From assembly GCF_002943425.1 (NCBI RefSeq), contig NZ_PTRA01000002.1:310090-374089 (forward strand): 64,000 nt of DNA. Direction: 5' to 3'. The DNA is from Siphonobacter curvatus. Lineage in GTDB: Bacteria > Bacteroidota > Bacteroidia > Cytophagales > Spirosomataceae. Below are positions 36,795-45,134 of this stretch, piece after piece. Below the pieces are notes generated by a model that did not search any database, was not told where the DNA came from, and saw nothing but the letters and a program-made list of their open reading frames with translations. Position 1 is the first letter of the stretch, and each line of letters starts with the position of its first letter. The position numbers and the translations under genes were made by a program.

Positions 36795-37235
36795 ATGAAA
36801 CATGCACATCTCTGGCTGAAAACGTTGTTGGTAGTAGGCTCCACCAGCTTCCTCGCCACTCAGGCCCAAACAGTACAGCTTACGATTACGAACCTGAAAT
36901 CGACCGATGGGCAGATTCTAGTTGCGGTGTTTAAAGACCAGCAGGGCTTTAAAGTTGAAAAGCCGGTTTCGCGGCATCGCTTTCCCAAGTCCTCGCTAAC
37001 GAACGGAACCTTAAAGGTATCGCTAGATTTACCGCCGGGCACCTACGGCCTAGCCTTAGTTGATGACGCCAATAAAAATGGTAAAATGGATAAAAACATG
37101 CTTGGGATACCCAAAGAAGGGGTAGCCTTTTCTAATTTCTATCTCTCGGGTATGAGCAAGCCTACGTTCAATGACTTCAAATTTGAAGTAAAAGGTGCTC
37201 CGTTAAGCCTTGACTGCAAAATGCGAAATTTCTGA
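36795..37235 (+). CDS. DUF2141-family periplasmic protein
   Basis: 146 residues with a signal peptide (ends near ATQAQ). The mature part is a DUF2141 beta sandwich: VQLTITNLKSTDGQILVAVF, VSLDLPPGTYGLALVDDANK, NGKMDKNMLGIPKEGVAFSN (acidic, possibly Ca2+-binding loop) and FNDFKFEV. Function is unknown; relatives are small secreted Bacteroidota and Proteobacteria proteins. The upstream GATATATC site links it to the MarR/beta-barrel genes across the convergent junction. Confidence 0.85.
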   Translation: MKHAHLWLKTLLVVGSTSFLATQAQTVQLTITNLKSTDGQILVAVFKDQQGFKVEKPVSRHRFPKSSLTNGTLKVSLDLPPGTYGLALVDDANKNGKMDKNMLGIPKEGVAFSNFYLSGMSKPTFNDFKFEVKGAPLSLDCKMRNF

Positions 37236-37261
37236 ACCCTAAGTAGAGTAGGAGATACAAA

Positions 37262-37297
37262 AAAGCGGATAGCAGGTACATACCTGCTATCCGCTTT
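37262..37297. terminator. Bidirectional terminator
   Basis: AAAGCGGATAGCAGGTA pairs perfectly with TACCTGCTATCCGCTTT around CA, with an A run on the left, between convergent genes. Confidence 0.85.
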
Positions 37298-37311
37298 GGT
37301 TAAGGAAGAAA

Positions 37312-37926
37312 TTATTGGTTCGTTCTTGGGAAACCAAAGGTCAAACCCACATTCACCGCCCAGAGTCGGTTAGGGTTTTGCCAGTTGATATTGTTGGCTG
37401 AACCGATGGTCGTACTGCCATCTTTGTTGCCGAACAAGAGATGATAACTTCCTTCAGCAAACACGCCGATCCCGCCAAAAGACAAAGCAACGCCTGCCTT
37501 CGGGGCTGCTCCAAAACGGGTATCTTTCTGTTTAGCCACTTGTTCTCCCTGAAAATCAACCTTCACCGTTCTCAAATAGGCTCCGGCTTCCACGCCTAGA
37601 TAGGGACGAATGAATCCATCCGTCAGATAATATTCAAACATACCGGTTAAGGGCACAATGGATCCTTTGTTTCTGAGGTTAACACCCAGGGACTGGTGTT
37701 CGTCGTAAGCCAATCCCAAGTATTTAGCCGAGACGCCTAGAGCTACTCTGGGACTAAAATACATTTTCGCAGCTACCCCTACGCCGGGTTTTACCTTGGC
37801 ATCATCGAGGGTCGAAGTAACCCCAGTACCATGAATGGTGAATGCTACTTGAGCAGTGGATTTCTGACTCAGATTCAAAAAAAACAAGCTGAACAAGGTG
37901 CAATAGATAATTTGTCGGGTTTTCAT
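37312..37926 (-). CDS. Outer-membrane beta-barrel protein
   Basis: 204 residues from ATG 37926, with signal peptide MKTRQIIYCTLFSLFFLNLS ending near STAQ. The rest alternates as an eight-strand-type barrel (AAKMYFSPRVALGVSAKYLG, GMFEYYLTDGFIRPYLGVEA, FGAAPKAGVALSFGGIGVFA, GSYHLLFGN), closing LWAVNVGLTFGFP. Typical of small OmpA/OmpW-like Bacteroidota porins of unknown cargo. An upstream in-frame ATG at 37992 gives no signal peptide. The 5' region contains the 50-bp palindrome, and the MarR gene lies upstream on the same strand. Confidence 0.85.
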   Translation of the reverse strand: MKTRQIIYCTLFSLFFLNLSQKSTAQVAFTIHGTGVTSTLDDAKVKPGVGVAAKMYFSPRVALGVSAKYLGLAYDEHQSLGVNLRNKGSIVPLTGMFEYYLTDGFIRPYLGVEAGAYLRTVKVDFQGEQVAKQKDTRFGAAPKAGVALSFGGIGVFAEGSYHLLFGNKDGSTTIGSANNINWQNPNRLWAVNVGLTFGFPRTNQ

Positions 37927-37988
37927 GGATTTGATAAGTTGATGAAATAAATCACAGGGTGTCAGGTGGATTAGGCCAAAAGGTAACT

Positions 37989-38147
37989 TCATTTTTGGTC
38001 AGGTTTTCTGAAAGCTAAGTGGTAGAAAAAATCGGCCCATGGATCACTTTCCCAAAAACGGGTAACCGTAACCGACTTCGTCTTCTTCTTTCCACATCGT
38101 TCTGCCTGCGACACGGAAGACGCTTTGTGCTTTCGCTCTATTTTCAT
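37989..38147 (-). CDS. Possible 52-residue basic small protein
   Basis: ATG 38147 to TGA 37989 encodes a Lys/Arg/Ser-rich start (MKIERKHKASSVSQAERCGK) and an aromatic end (FWESDPWADFFYHLAFRKPD). It starts 14 bp downstream of the 50-bp palindrome and ends 62 bp before the barrel gene. No family is recognised and no start signal is visible; it could be a chance frame in the leader of the barrel gene. Confidence 0.22.
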   Translation of the reverse strand: MKIERKHKASSVSQAERCGKKKTKSVTVTRFWESDPWADFFYHLAFRKPDQK

Positions 38148-38160
38148 GAGGGTTAAAAGG

Positions 38161-38210
38161 TCTTGTACATCCTTATTAGGAGATATATCTCCTAATAAGG
38201 ATGTACAAGA
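38161..38210. repeat. Perfect 50-bp palindrome containing GATATATC
   Basis: Each arm is 25 bp (TCTTGTACATCCTTATTAGG then AGATA) with no spacer. The centre GGAGATATATCTCC (38179-38192) matches the sites at 36675 and 38299. It lacks a T tract, so as an intrinsic terminator it is atypical; it can form a cruciform or a 25-bp RNA hairpin. Confidence 0.85.
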
Positions 38211-38298
38211 TTTTCATAAGGAATGATTCAAGCATTACACATGAGTACTGAACCAGCACTGATTATACTAAGGAACTGCAAAAATAGCATTCCAATTA

Positions 38299-38312
38299 GT
38301 AGATATATCCCC
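38299..38312. promoter_or_regulatory. GATATATC site 3, candidate operator
   Basis: GTAGATATATCCCC, exact reverse complement of the site before DUF2141, lying between the marR stop and the 50-bp palindrome. Confidence 0.45.
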
Positions 38313-38410
38313 AATTATAAAAAATCGACCATCAGTAGCTATAAGTAGTAGTAGTTCGAGAATAAGTCTGCTAAAGGGGTGGAAAGCGAGAAGAAGTATG
38401 ATGTTTACGC

Positions 38411-38899
38411 TTATTCAGCTAATTGACGTTCGTAAAGAGCGTGCATCTTTTTAAGTATTTGATTCAGCTGATCAAGTTCGTCCGGGTTTAATTCTTCAGT
38501 TAGAAAATCGTCGAACCGGCTGGCTGTACGAAAAGCCATTTCCACGACTAATTTACCTTTATCGGTGAGCCTGATCAGTTTTTTTCGTTTATCCGCAGCA
38601 TCCGCCAGGGTTTGCACATAGCCATCCCGTTCTAAAACCTGCAGGGAGCGTCGCACGCTGGATTTATCCCGTTTGATGAGCGTAGCAATATCCTGCTGAG
38701 ATAAAAGGGAATCGCCGGCCAAATGGACAATAGCCAGTACCGGCACTTGATCAAACTGAAAAGTAAATCCTCGTCTGATATACTCACGGTCCAGTAGTCT
38801 AACCATAAGCATATTTACCATATTAAACGAAATGGCAACCGAATTAACTAAATGCGATTCTATATTTGCAATGATTATATCCTCTGTATTCTTTTTCAT
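38411..38899 (-). CDS. MarR-family transcriptional regulator
   Basis: 162 residues, normal for MarR. Dimerisation helices at both ends; winged HTH (about 50-125) with FDQVPVLAIVHLAGDSLLSQ, QQDIATLIKRDKSSVRRSLQ, VLERDGYVQTLADAADKRKK and LIRLTDKGKLV, matching the MarR DxRxK-type wing (here DAADKRKKL). It probably represses genes until a ligand binds. A TAATTTTG box on the minus strand 20 bp upstream probably drives it. The GATATATC sites nearby are its most plausible operators. Confidence 0.92.
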   Translation of the reverse strand: MKKNTEDIIIANIESHLVNSVAISFNMVNMLMVRLLDREYIRRGFTFQFDQVPVLAIVHLAGDSLLSQQDIATLIKRDKSSVRRSLQVLERDGYVQTLADAADKRKKLIRLTDKGKLVVEMAFRTASRFDDFLTEELNPDELDQLNQILKKMHALYERQLAE

Positions 38900-38918
38900 A
38901 GAAGCGGACTTGTTTCTT

Positions 38919-38926
38919 CAAAATTA
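38919..38926 (-). promoter_or_regulatory. Candidate -7 promoter box (TAATTTTG) for marR
   Basis: Minus-strand TAnnTTTG match 20 bp upstream of the marR start. Confidence 0.5.
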
Positions 38927-39245
38927 ATAGAATGTAGTATGGTTTTCTGCTCAAAGGTTACTGGTTAGTGCTTGAGTATTTATAAAAAGAATCGTTCTTG
39001 GATAAAAGGTCAAGAGATATAAAATACTATAAATGATGTTTTATAATTGTGTTTATGTTAAATAGTTATGAATGAATAATGACCTTTAATTCTAAAGAAT
39101 AGTTACTCTCCCACCCTCATGTACTAGGAAAGAAAACGTAACGAAAGTGTAAAAGGGTACACCTTATAATCTGCAAAATGACTTGGTTGAACGCTACTTG
39201 GAATCTTGGTTTTAACACTTCATTATATATTATCAGCTCGAAGTA
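38927..39245. other. A+T-rich intergenic region
   Basis: About 320 bp between marR and the first kinase. No gene, hairpin or clear promoter box seen on the plus strand. Confidence 0.5.
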
Positions 39246-40349
39246 ATGAATAATACGCTTCTTTCTCTCCTAAAAAATAATTTGTTCTTTAAAGATAATT
39301 CCGTTCGTGAACTCATCAAACCCGGACTGATTTTCTCTTTTCTGTTGATCAATGGATACATCTTGACGGCACGTATCATGGAAGGTCAATGGAAAATGAA
39401 TCCGGTGAATTTAGTTCTTTCACAATTTTTTCTGTCTGTGATGTGTAGTTCAGTATGGTTATCCATTATAGCCATTCTGCACGAACCCAAAATCCCGAAA
39501 CAATGGCAGAAAATCGTCTTGAGTTTTATAAGTAGTGGCTTAATTTCAGTTCTTTTCTATTACTCATTTCACTTCATAGCTGAAGACTATCCATTAAAAC
39601 CCTTAACTACTTATCCATTTTATTGGGTTTTATTTCGATTATTTAATCGTGGCTTAGCCATTTGTCTATTCTTTTATCCCCTAGCCTACTTTTACGTCAA
39701 ACAAAAAGAGCTGATGGATTCAAAGTTACAGATTGAAGCCGTAAAAAGTGCACAATTAACCGATCAAATTAAGTTATTACAACAGCAAATGACTCCTCAC
39801 TTTTTATTCAATTCACTGAATGTATTAAAGTCGGGTAATCATGATAAGTGGACAAAAAAATACATTGTAGAATTGAGTAAAACCATTCGTCATCAACTCT
39901 ATAATACTAGTCACAAACATAACTTGATCAGTGTGACACAGGAATTGCAGCTTGTTGAATCGTATATCTACCTCTTAAAGGAACGTTTTGATGGGGCTTT
40001 GGAAGTATCCATTCAAGTGAGCGAGCAGGGTAAACAATCTAAATTTCCACCTTATACTTTACAAACCTTAGTAGAAAATGCACTAAACTATAATTTAATG
40101 TTAATGGATAAACCTTTGTACATTGAAGTATTTGACGAACAGGATTGTCTGGTGGTAAGGAATAATTATCAACCCCGGCAGGATATAGATACGATCCAGC
40201 AAACGGCCTTTCAGGTTGCCTTCAATAATATCCAGGAACGCTACCAATTACTAACGGACCGTTTGATGGTAATTATTCGACACAACAATAGTTTTATCGT
40301 TAAAGCCCCATTGATCGTCGAATCGTTGGTGCCAGAAGACGTAAGCTGA
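39246..40349 (+). CDS. LytS-type sensor histidine kinase homologue with degenerate ATP-binding G-box
   Basis: 367 residues, His_kinase (PF06580) type. The N-terminal part has about four hydrophobic segments (about 28-44, 55-77, 90-108, 128-150), then a short coiled coil. The H-box is intact (QMTPHFLFNSLN, His185). The N-box reads VENALNYN (277-283), where functional relatives have VENAxKH. The G-box region reads QTAFQVAFNNIQERYQLL (319-336): the glycines of the usual GxGLxNIxER motif, present in the neighbouring paralogue, are gone. ATP binding is therefore doubtful and it may be a phospho-acceptor or pseudokinase. It is 55 bp before its paralogue at 40405, a clear tandem duplication. Confidence 0.9.
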   Translation: MNNTLLSLLKNNLFFKDNSVRELIKPGLIFSFLLINGYILTARIMEGQWKMNPVNLVLSQFFLSVMCSSVWLSIIAILHEPKIPKQWQKIVLSFISSGLISVLFYYSFHFIAEDYPLKPLTTYPFYWVLFRLFNRGLAICLFFYPLAYFYVKQKELMDSKLQIEAVKSAQLTDQIKLLQQQMTPHFLFNSLNVLKSGNHDKWTKKYIVELSKTIRHQLYNTSHKHNLISVTQELQLVESYIYLLKERFDGALEVSIQVSEQGKQSKFPPYTLQTLVENALNYNLMLMDKPLYIEVFDEQDCLVVRNNYQPRQDIDTIQQTAFQVAFNNIQERYQLLTDRLMVIIRHNNSFIVKAPLIVESLVPEDVS

Positions 40350-40404
40350 TGCAGGCGGGATATAGACTGAAAGTTCAAAGCAAAATTTTACAGGAGTATC
40401 ATTA

Positions 40405-41526
40405 ATGAGTAATGTTATGGGAAACGTTCTGTTTTCTTCCTTCAGAGAGAACAAATACATGAAAGATGGTTCAGTTCGTGAACTTATAAAACCGGGGTTT
40501 ATTTTCTGCTTTATTTTGATTTATGCCTATGTACTTCCCTTACGTCTCCCGCATGAATGGCAACAGGATCCAATTAATCTATTAACTTCCCAGTTTTTTC
40601 TTCTTTTGATGTGTTGTTCAGGTTGGGTAGCCATTCTGTACATACTTCACGAGCCCAGTCTTCCTCAAAGCTGGCAAAAAATCTCAGCTAGTATTGTAGC
40701 GTGTGTGCTGATTTCCATTGGGTTTCACTACGCCTTTCATTCATTCGGAGAGTTGTATACAGCTAAACCTCTGGAGCAATACCCCTTATCATGGGCTTTA
40801 CTACGATTGTCGATTCGGGGTTTGATGATCGTATCTTTGCTTTTTCCGTTCGCTTTTTTTTATGTAAAACGCCGAGAGGTGATGTTATCCCTGGTTCATA
40901 TAGAAAAAGTAAAAAATGAACAATTAGCCGATCAACTCCTGCTATTACAGCAACAAATGACACCGCATTTTTTATATCATTCTTTACATGTACTGGATTC
41001 AGGTAATACCGATGATTGGACCAAAAGATACATCGCAGAATTAAACAAGGTAGTTAGTTATCAAATTTCCGAAGGTGTAGAAGAAAGCCTGATTTTATTA
41101 GAGGATGAATTACAGTTTGTCGAGTCCTATATTTATATTTTGCAGGAACGATTTGAAGGTTCTCTACAGGTATCATTTAATGTAAGTACGCAAGCTAAAC
41201 AAGCTAAAGTTCCTCCCTATACTTTACAAACCTTGGTAGAAAATGCGATCAAGCATAACAGTATGTCTACTAGTAAACCCCTATCGATTGAAATTTTTGA
41301 CGAACAACAATATATTGTAGTAAGAAATAACTATCAGCCTAAAGTAAATTTTGAAGATCATGCTCAGACCGCTTCTGGTATTGGATTGAAAAATATTCAG
41401 GAACGGTACCAGTTATTAGCGAATCAATCAATTATGGTAATTCAACAGGAAAATGAATTTATTGCCAAAGCACCTTTACTGATAGATATAGGGCATCTTG
41501 AGTATAGAGACACTAACAAAGTCTAG
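40405..41526 (+). CDS. LytS-type sensor histidine kinase with intact ATP site but altered H-box
   Basis: 373 residues, paralogue of the gene just upstream (shared blocks such as SVRELIKPG, SQFFL, ILHEP, WQKI, QQQMTPHFL, PPYTLQTLVEN). Same four-segment membrane part. N-box VENAIKHN (279-286) and G-box GIGLKNIQERYQLL (325-338) look functional. The H-box is PHFLYHSLH (His188 kept, but the conserved Asn of PHFLFNSLN is His). The last dozen codons and the stop lie inside a 27-bp inverted repeat, so the natural C-terminus may have been remodelled. No response regulator is adjacent. Confidence 0.9.
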   Translation: MSNVMGNVLFSSFRENKYMKDGSVRELIKPGFIFCFILIYAYVLPLRLPHEWQQDPINLLTSQFFLLLMCCSGWVAILYILHEPSLPQSWQKISASIVACVLISIGFHYAFHSFGELYTAKPLEQYPLSWALLRLSIRGLMIVSLLFPFAFFYVKRREVMLSLVHIEKVKNEQLADQLLLLQQQMTPHFLYHSLHVLDSGNTDDWTKRYIAELNKVVSYQISEGVEESLILLEDELQFVESYIYILQERFEGSLQVSFNVSTQAKQAKVPPYTLQTLVENAIKHNSMSTSKPLSIEIFDEQQYIVVRNNYQPKVNFEDHAQTASGIGLKNIQERYQLLANQSIMVIQQENEFIAKAPLLIDIGHLEYRDTNKV

Positions 41527-41550
41527 TGTCTCTATACTCAAGATGCCCTA
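41489..41550. repeat. Perfect 27-bp inverted repeat spanning the kinase stop codon
   Basis: Left arm 41489-41515 starts TAGGGCATCTTGAGTATAGA; the right arm 41524-41550 is its exact reverse complement; loop ACAAAGTC. The TAG stop is the first three bases of the right arm. No T run follows at once, so this is an unusually long terminator-like structure. Confidence 0.85.
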
Positions 41551-41714
41551 CTCTATGGAGTTGAATCGATAAGTAGAGTACTTACTTTTTTTGGAGTACT
41601 TATTTTTATAGGAAATATGAATGTCACAGATTATACAAAACTTCTATTCTTAACCTCTTTTATTTAGCTTTTCCAACGTTTGTTTAAGTATCGGGGTCTT
41701 ATCCACAAATCTCA

Positions 41715-42164
41715 ATGGCTATGAAATATCTTCTTGTATTAGGATTCGTACTAAACCTGATCGCTTGTAAAAAAACACCTTCTTCCCCCAGGCCACTGGA
41801 TTGCGATGCTTCGCAGGCGTATACGACTTCGGTTGAAGAAGGATCTCGCCGATTGCTAGGTACCTGGCGATTAAAGACCATTAAAGGTGGATTTGTAAAG
41901 CACGATACAATACCCAACCAAGTAGTTCATTTCTTTGCCAACTACACATGCCAGGTTACTGCTCAAGGCCGTACTTCTCCTCGAATGCCTTATCAGGTTT
42001 CTATAGTGGATCGCCCCCTTCAATTGGCGGTTACGGATAGTGTCGAAACTTCGTACTCGCGAAAATTGGGAAAATCCAGGATGTATATCTGTGAGGAGGA
42101 ACTCATCCTGGACTACGGCCGGGAAGTAGATGCCCAGGCTTACATCTACACCCGACAACCCTAA
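41715..42164 (+). CDS. Small lipoprotein, lipocalin-like size, unknown function
   Basis: 149 residues with a lipoprotein signal: KYLLVLGFVLNLIAC and Cys as lipidation site (ATG 41721 is an equally good start). The mature part has GSRRLLGTWRLKTIKGGFV and later LILDYGREVDAQAYIYTR, a pattern seen in small beta-barrel lipocalin-like Bacteroidota lipoproteins that begin with a GTW motif. It stands alone with no evident partner; no function is assigned. Confidence 0.75.
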   Translation: MAMKYLLVLGFVLNLIACKKTPSSPRPLDCDASQAYTTSVEEGSRRLLGTWRLKTIKGGFVKHDTIPNQVVHFFANYTCQVTAQGRTSPRMPYQVSIVDRPLQLAVTDSVETSYSRKLGKSRMYICEEELILDYGREVDAQAYIYTRQP

Positions 42165-42495
42165 TCCTGCATCGTTCTGAGATTTCGATCCTTCAGAACC
42201 TACTTCGGAAAAATCTTTCTGTTTAATTCTCGCGGGCCTGAAAAGGGCCTGACAAATTGTCTTTCAAGGGTTTTAAGTGTTCCACGGGCTAAAAACCATA
42301 TGATATTGACTGATTTTACATTTCTTAAACGTCCATTCAAGAAATGTAAATCAATTGAGTAGAAGCTTAGTTTTCAATGCTTTAAAAGAATTCAGTAGTA
42401 AAGATGATGGATTGACGAGAATCGTGTAGAACAAGACTGAGCTGGGAGGAATAGTGAATACTTAAATCTCATGAAAGATCGTAAAGTGTATCCGC
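42165..42495. other. Intergenic region with one hairpin
   Basis: 331 bp between the lipoprotein gene and the convergent TonB receptor. TGATTTTACATTTCTT and AAGAAATGTAAATCA (42311-42353) form a stem with one bulge and a 12-base loop. No gene seen. Confidence 0.5.
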
Positions 42496-44913
42496 TTAGT
42501 TAACCCGTCCTTTTTCCTCCTGGGCAGCATCACTATACGAGCGATTTCGGGTTTGTTTGCCGAAACGATACGCAAAGGCCAGACCTATCCGACGCGTGTC
42601 GGTTCGACTGGTCCGAAACTCCGTAGCCCCTCCTAGGCTGCCGGTTTGTTCACGCTGCACCCAGCTTCGCAGCCAGTCTTCCACCATCAGATTGATACTC
42701 CCTTTATTGGACCAAAGTGACTTTTGAATTCCGGCGTTGATTCGATACAGGGATTGACTCCTGCGTTGACCATTGATACTGGGACCCGTGTAACTCATGG
42801 TGCATTCTGCTCGCCAGGTTTTACCCAGCTTCAATTGATTCGTTACGTTGATACGACCCGTTAGCAATCGTGCGTCCAGGGCTTGTCCGTACACTTCAGT
42901 CGGTAAAATGGCCAGATGTACGAACCCGCCGGATGCCGTGAACGTCCAAATGGGAAAGGGATTATAGGAGGCATAAGCTGAAAGTGAAAGGAGTCTGCCG
43001 TTGGCAATGTTTCCGGGACGTGTAATAAAAACATCTCCCACGGCCTGAGTTGTTTGAAAAATGATATTACGGAACTGGTTATACTGAACACTCAGGCCCC
43101 AAATGGTATTGTGTTGATACTTAAGCTCGAATTGCTGAGGGTAAGCGGGTAAAAGCTGGGGATTTCCTGAGGTATAAGTATAGTTGTCCAGATAAAACAG
43201 GAAGGGATTTAGTTGGTGATAATTCGGTCGGTTAATCCGGCGACTGGCACTCAGCGTTAGCGATCGCGTACCCGTGCTATCGAGTTTATAACTTAGAAAA
43301 ATGCTGGGAAACACATTGGTGTATTGTCGGGAAAAACTGGTTTGAGGTACTTCCGGATTTTCCCGCTGTTCTCCCTTCAGCCAAGTTTGTTCAAGCCGCA
43401 GCCCTGCCTGGGCCTGCCAGCGTTTTCCATTTTTACGAGCATTAATATACGCCGAACGAATCGATTCCTCATAGACGAAATGATTGGACTGGCGGTAATT
43501 GGGGATCAATTCATTGTCCACCCGTTGATAGTACCGCGAGTCAAGATCGTTAGTTACATAACTCCATTTTAAACCTGCTTCCAGTGTACCACCGCTCGCG
43601 AACGGACGGGTAAAATCCGTTTTAGCCGTACTAATTAGTAGTGAGGAAGGGAGATCATACCTAAATCGCTGGTCAGTTATTAACACTTCATGGGGGGCAT
43701 AACTTTGATTTTGCAGGAACTGTGTGCTTCGATTACTATACGACCAGTGCGTAAGGTCAACGGTCCATTCCTGCCCTTTCCGGTCAAATTCCCGCTGTAA
43801 GTGCAGGGTGAGGCCACGATTATTCCGTTGCGAATGAGCATCAATCGAGCCGCGTCCGGTGGAGTCAAGCTCTGGGGCAAAACGCTTACTGAGGTAGGAT
43901 AACCCTTCCCGTTTGGGGGCGTGCGTATAATCCAGCTCCAGACTGAGCGAAGTTTTTTTCGTAAATGCGTACTCGATTTCCAGTTTACCCGTCAGGCTAT
44001 GACCGCTGAGCCAGGAGCGATTCATCAGATTGACAAAAGCCTTCGACTGACCGGATGCTTCAGTAAAGGTTCGGTCCACTTGTTCACGGGTTTGATTGCC
44101 ATCCTTACTATGAGAAAGCAGCCCGGATAGTCGTAATTTTTGCTGGGTATACTGAAGCGATATACTCTGGTTCGTCCGACTTTCCCAACCCTGACTGTAA
44201 TTGGTACTCAGGCTACCATTTAGGCCCTGCAATCGTTCTTTCTTGCGTTTGATATTCAGTAAAGCACTACCGGCAGCATCGTATTTAGTGGAGGGATTCG
44301 TCATCAGTTCCAGTCGGTCGAGGGAGGAAGCGGGTAACGACCGTAGATAATCGGCCAGATCGCGTCCAGACAAATACGTCGGCTTCCCGTCCATGAGTAC
44401 GGTGACACTGCTCATGCCATTCAAGCGGATCGTACCGTCCGTTTCCACTGTAATTCCTGGTACCTTTTCTAGCGTTTCCAGCACGTGGCTGGTCGCACTA
44501 CTCAGTAGATTCTCGACGTTTACAATCGTTTTATCCAGATCGTGTTCAATCAACGGACGTTTACCCGTAATCTTTACTTCCTTTAAGTCCGTATTCTTTG
44601 AAGGCTGAAGCTTAATGACCGAAAGATTCCAGGGGTTGCGATTCAGGGAAAAGGATGAACTGGTGTAGCTTTCGTAGCCTAAAGCGGTCACCTGTACCTG
44701 ATAAGTTTCCTTCGCCAGCCGATGTAACTCAAAATGTCCGGTACTATCGGCAACTACCCCTTGCAGTACTTTTGTATGTTTCAAAAGTAGAATCGTTGCT
44801 CCGGGAATGGGGCGAGCCTGTTCATCCTGAATCCTGCCCTGTAAGGTATAGGTGGAATCCTGAGCCCAGACGAACAGTGGCAAAAAGACGAGTACGGTCA
44901 GTAAGAGTTTCAT
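42496..44913 (-). CDS. TonB-dependent receptor family barrel protein (OMP_b-brl_3 type)
   Basis: 805 residues with a signal peptide (MKLLLTVLVFLPLFVWAQ). N-terminal carboxypeptidase-D-like domain (about 22-105, YTLQGRIQDEQARPIPGATI), plug-like region (about 115-220, LKEVKITGKRPLIEHDLDKT, VLETLEKVPGITVETDGTIR, VTVLMDGKPTYLSGRDLADY), then a barrel of the outer-membrane-protein beta-barrel family, not the SusC family, and no SusD partner. It is divergent from the LytS/LytTR pair, a common arrangement in Bacteroidota in which the regulator pair controls the receptor. Substrate unknown (metal chelate, peptide or other). Confidence 0.9.
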   Translation of the reverse strand: MKLLLTVLVFLPLFVWAQDSTYTLQGRIQDEQARPIPGATILLLKHTKVLQGVVADSTGHFELHRLAKETYQVQVTALGYESYTSSSFSLNRNPWNLSVIKLQPSKNTDLKEVKITGKRPLIEHDLDKTIVNVENLLSSATSHVLETLEKVPGITVETDGTIRLNGMSSVTVLMDGKPTYLSGRDLADYLRSLPASSLDRLELMTNPSTKYDAAGSALLNIKRKKERLQGLNGSLSTNYSQGWESRTNQSISLQYTQQKLRLSGLLSHSKDGNQTREQVDRTFTEASGQSKAFVNLMNRSWLSGHSLTGKLEIEYAFTKKTSLSLELDYTHAPKREGLSYLSKRFAPELDSTGRGSIDAHSQRNNRGLTLHLQREFDRKGQEWTVDLTHWSYSNRSTQFLQNQSYAPHEVLITDQRFRYDLPSSLLISTAKTDFTRPFASGGTLEAGLKWSYVTNDLDSRYYQRVDNELIPNYRQSNHFVYEESIRSAYINARKNGKRWQAQAGLRLEQTWLKGEQRENPEVPQTSFSRQYTNVFPSIFLSYKLDSTGTRSLTLSASRRINRPNYHQLNPFLFYLDNYTYTSGNPQLLPAYPQQFELKYQHNTIWGLSVQYNQFRNIIFQTTQAVGDVFITRPGNIANGRLLSLSAYASYNPFPIWTFTASGGFVHLAILPTEVYGQALDARLLTGRINVTNQLKLGKTWRAECTMSYTGPSINGQRRSQSLYRINAGIQKSLWSNKGSINLMVEDWLRSWVQREQTGSLGGATEFRTSRTDTRRIGLAFAYRFGKQTRNRSYSDAAQEEKGRVN

Positions 44914-45134
44914 AACAGACGAGAGAATTGTTTCGTCGGCGAAAGTGCAGTGACTCGATCGGTAGCCCTAATGATCCGGATGGAGGGCATAAGGAGACGG
45001 ACAGAATGAGCATTTCAGAGGTTAAACCCATTCGTCCGCTTTTAAACATTATTGGTAAGGAAAGGCAGCCTGTTCAACCGGAAAGTTTTCAAGCCTATGG
45101 TCGATCCCTTAGTTTTCGGCAAAACTTAAGTATA

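Larger units (their letters stand above)
37927..38410. other. Intergenic region between the barrel gene and marR
   Basis: 484 bp. It contains a doubtful 52-codon frame (37989-38147, minus), the 50-bp perfect palindrome (38161-38210) and a GATATATC site (38299-38312). Probably the control region of the barrel gene. Confidence 0.6.

Noticed and set aside
38161-41550. Insertion-sequence or transposon ends formed by the long inverted repeats
   Set aside because: The two palindromes are unrelated in sequence, each is self-contained, and no transposase or target duplication lies between or beside them.
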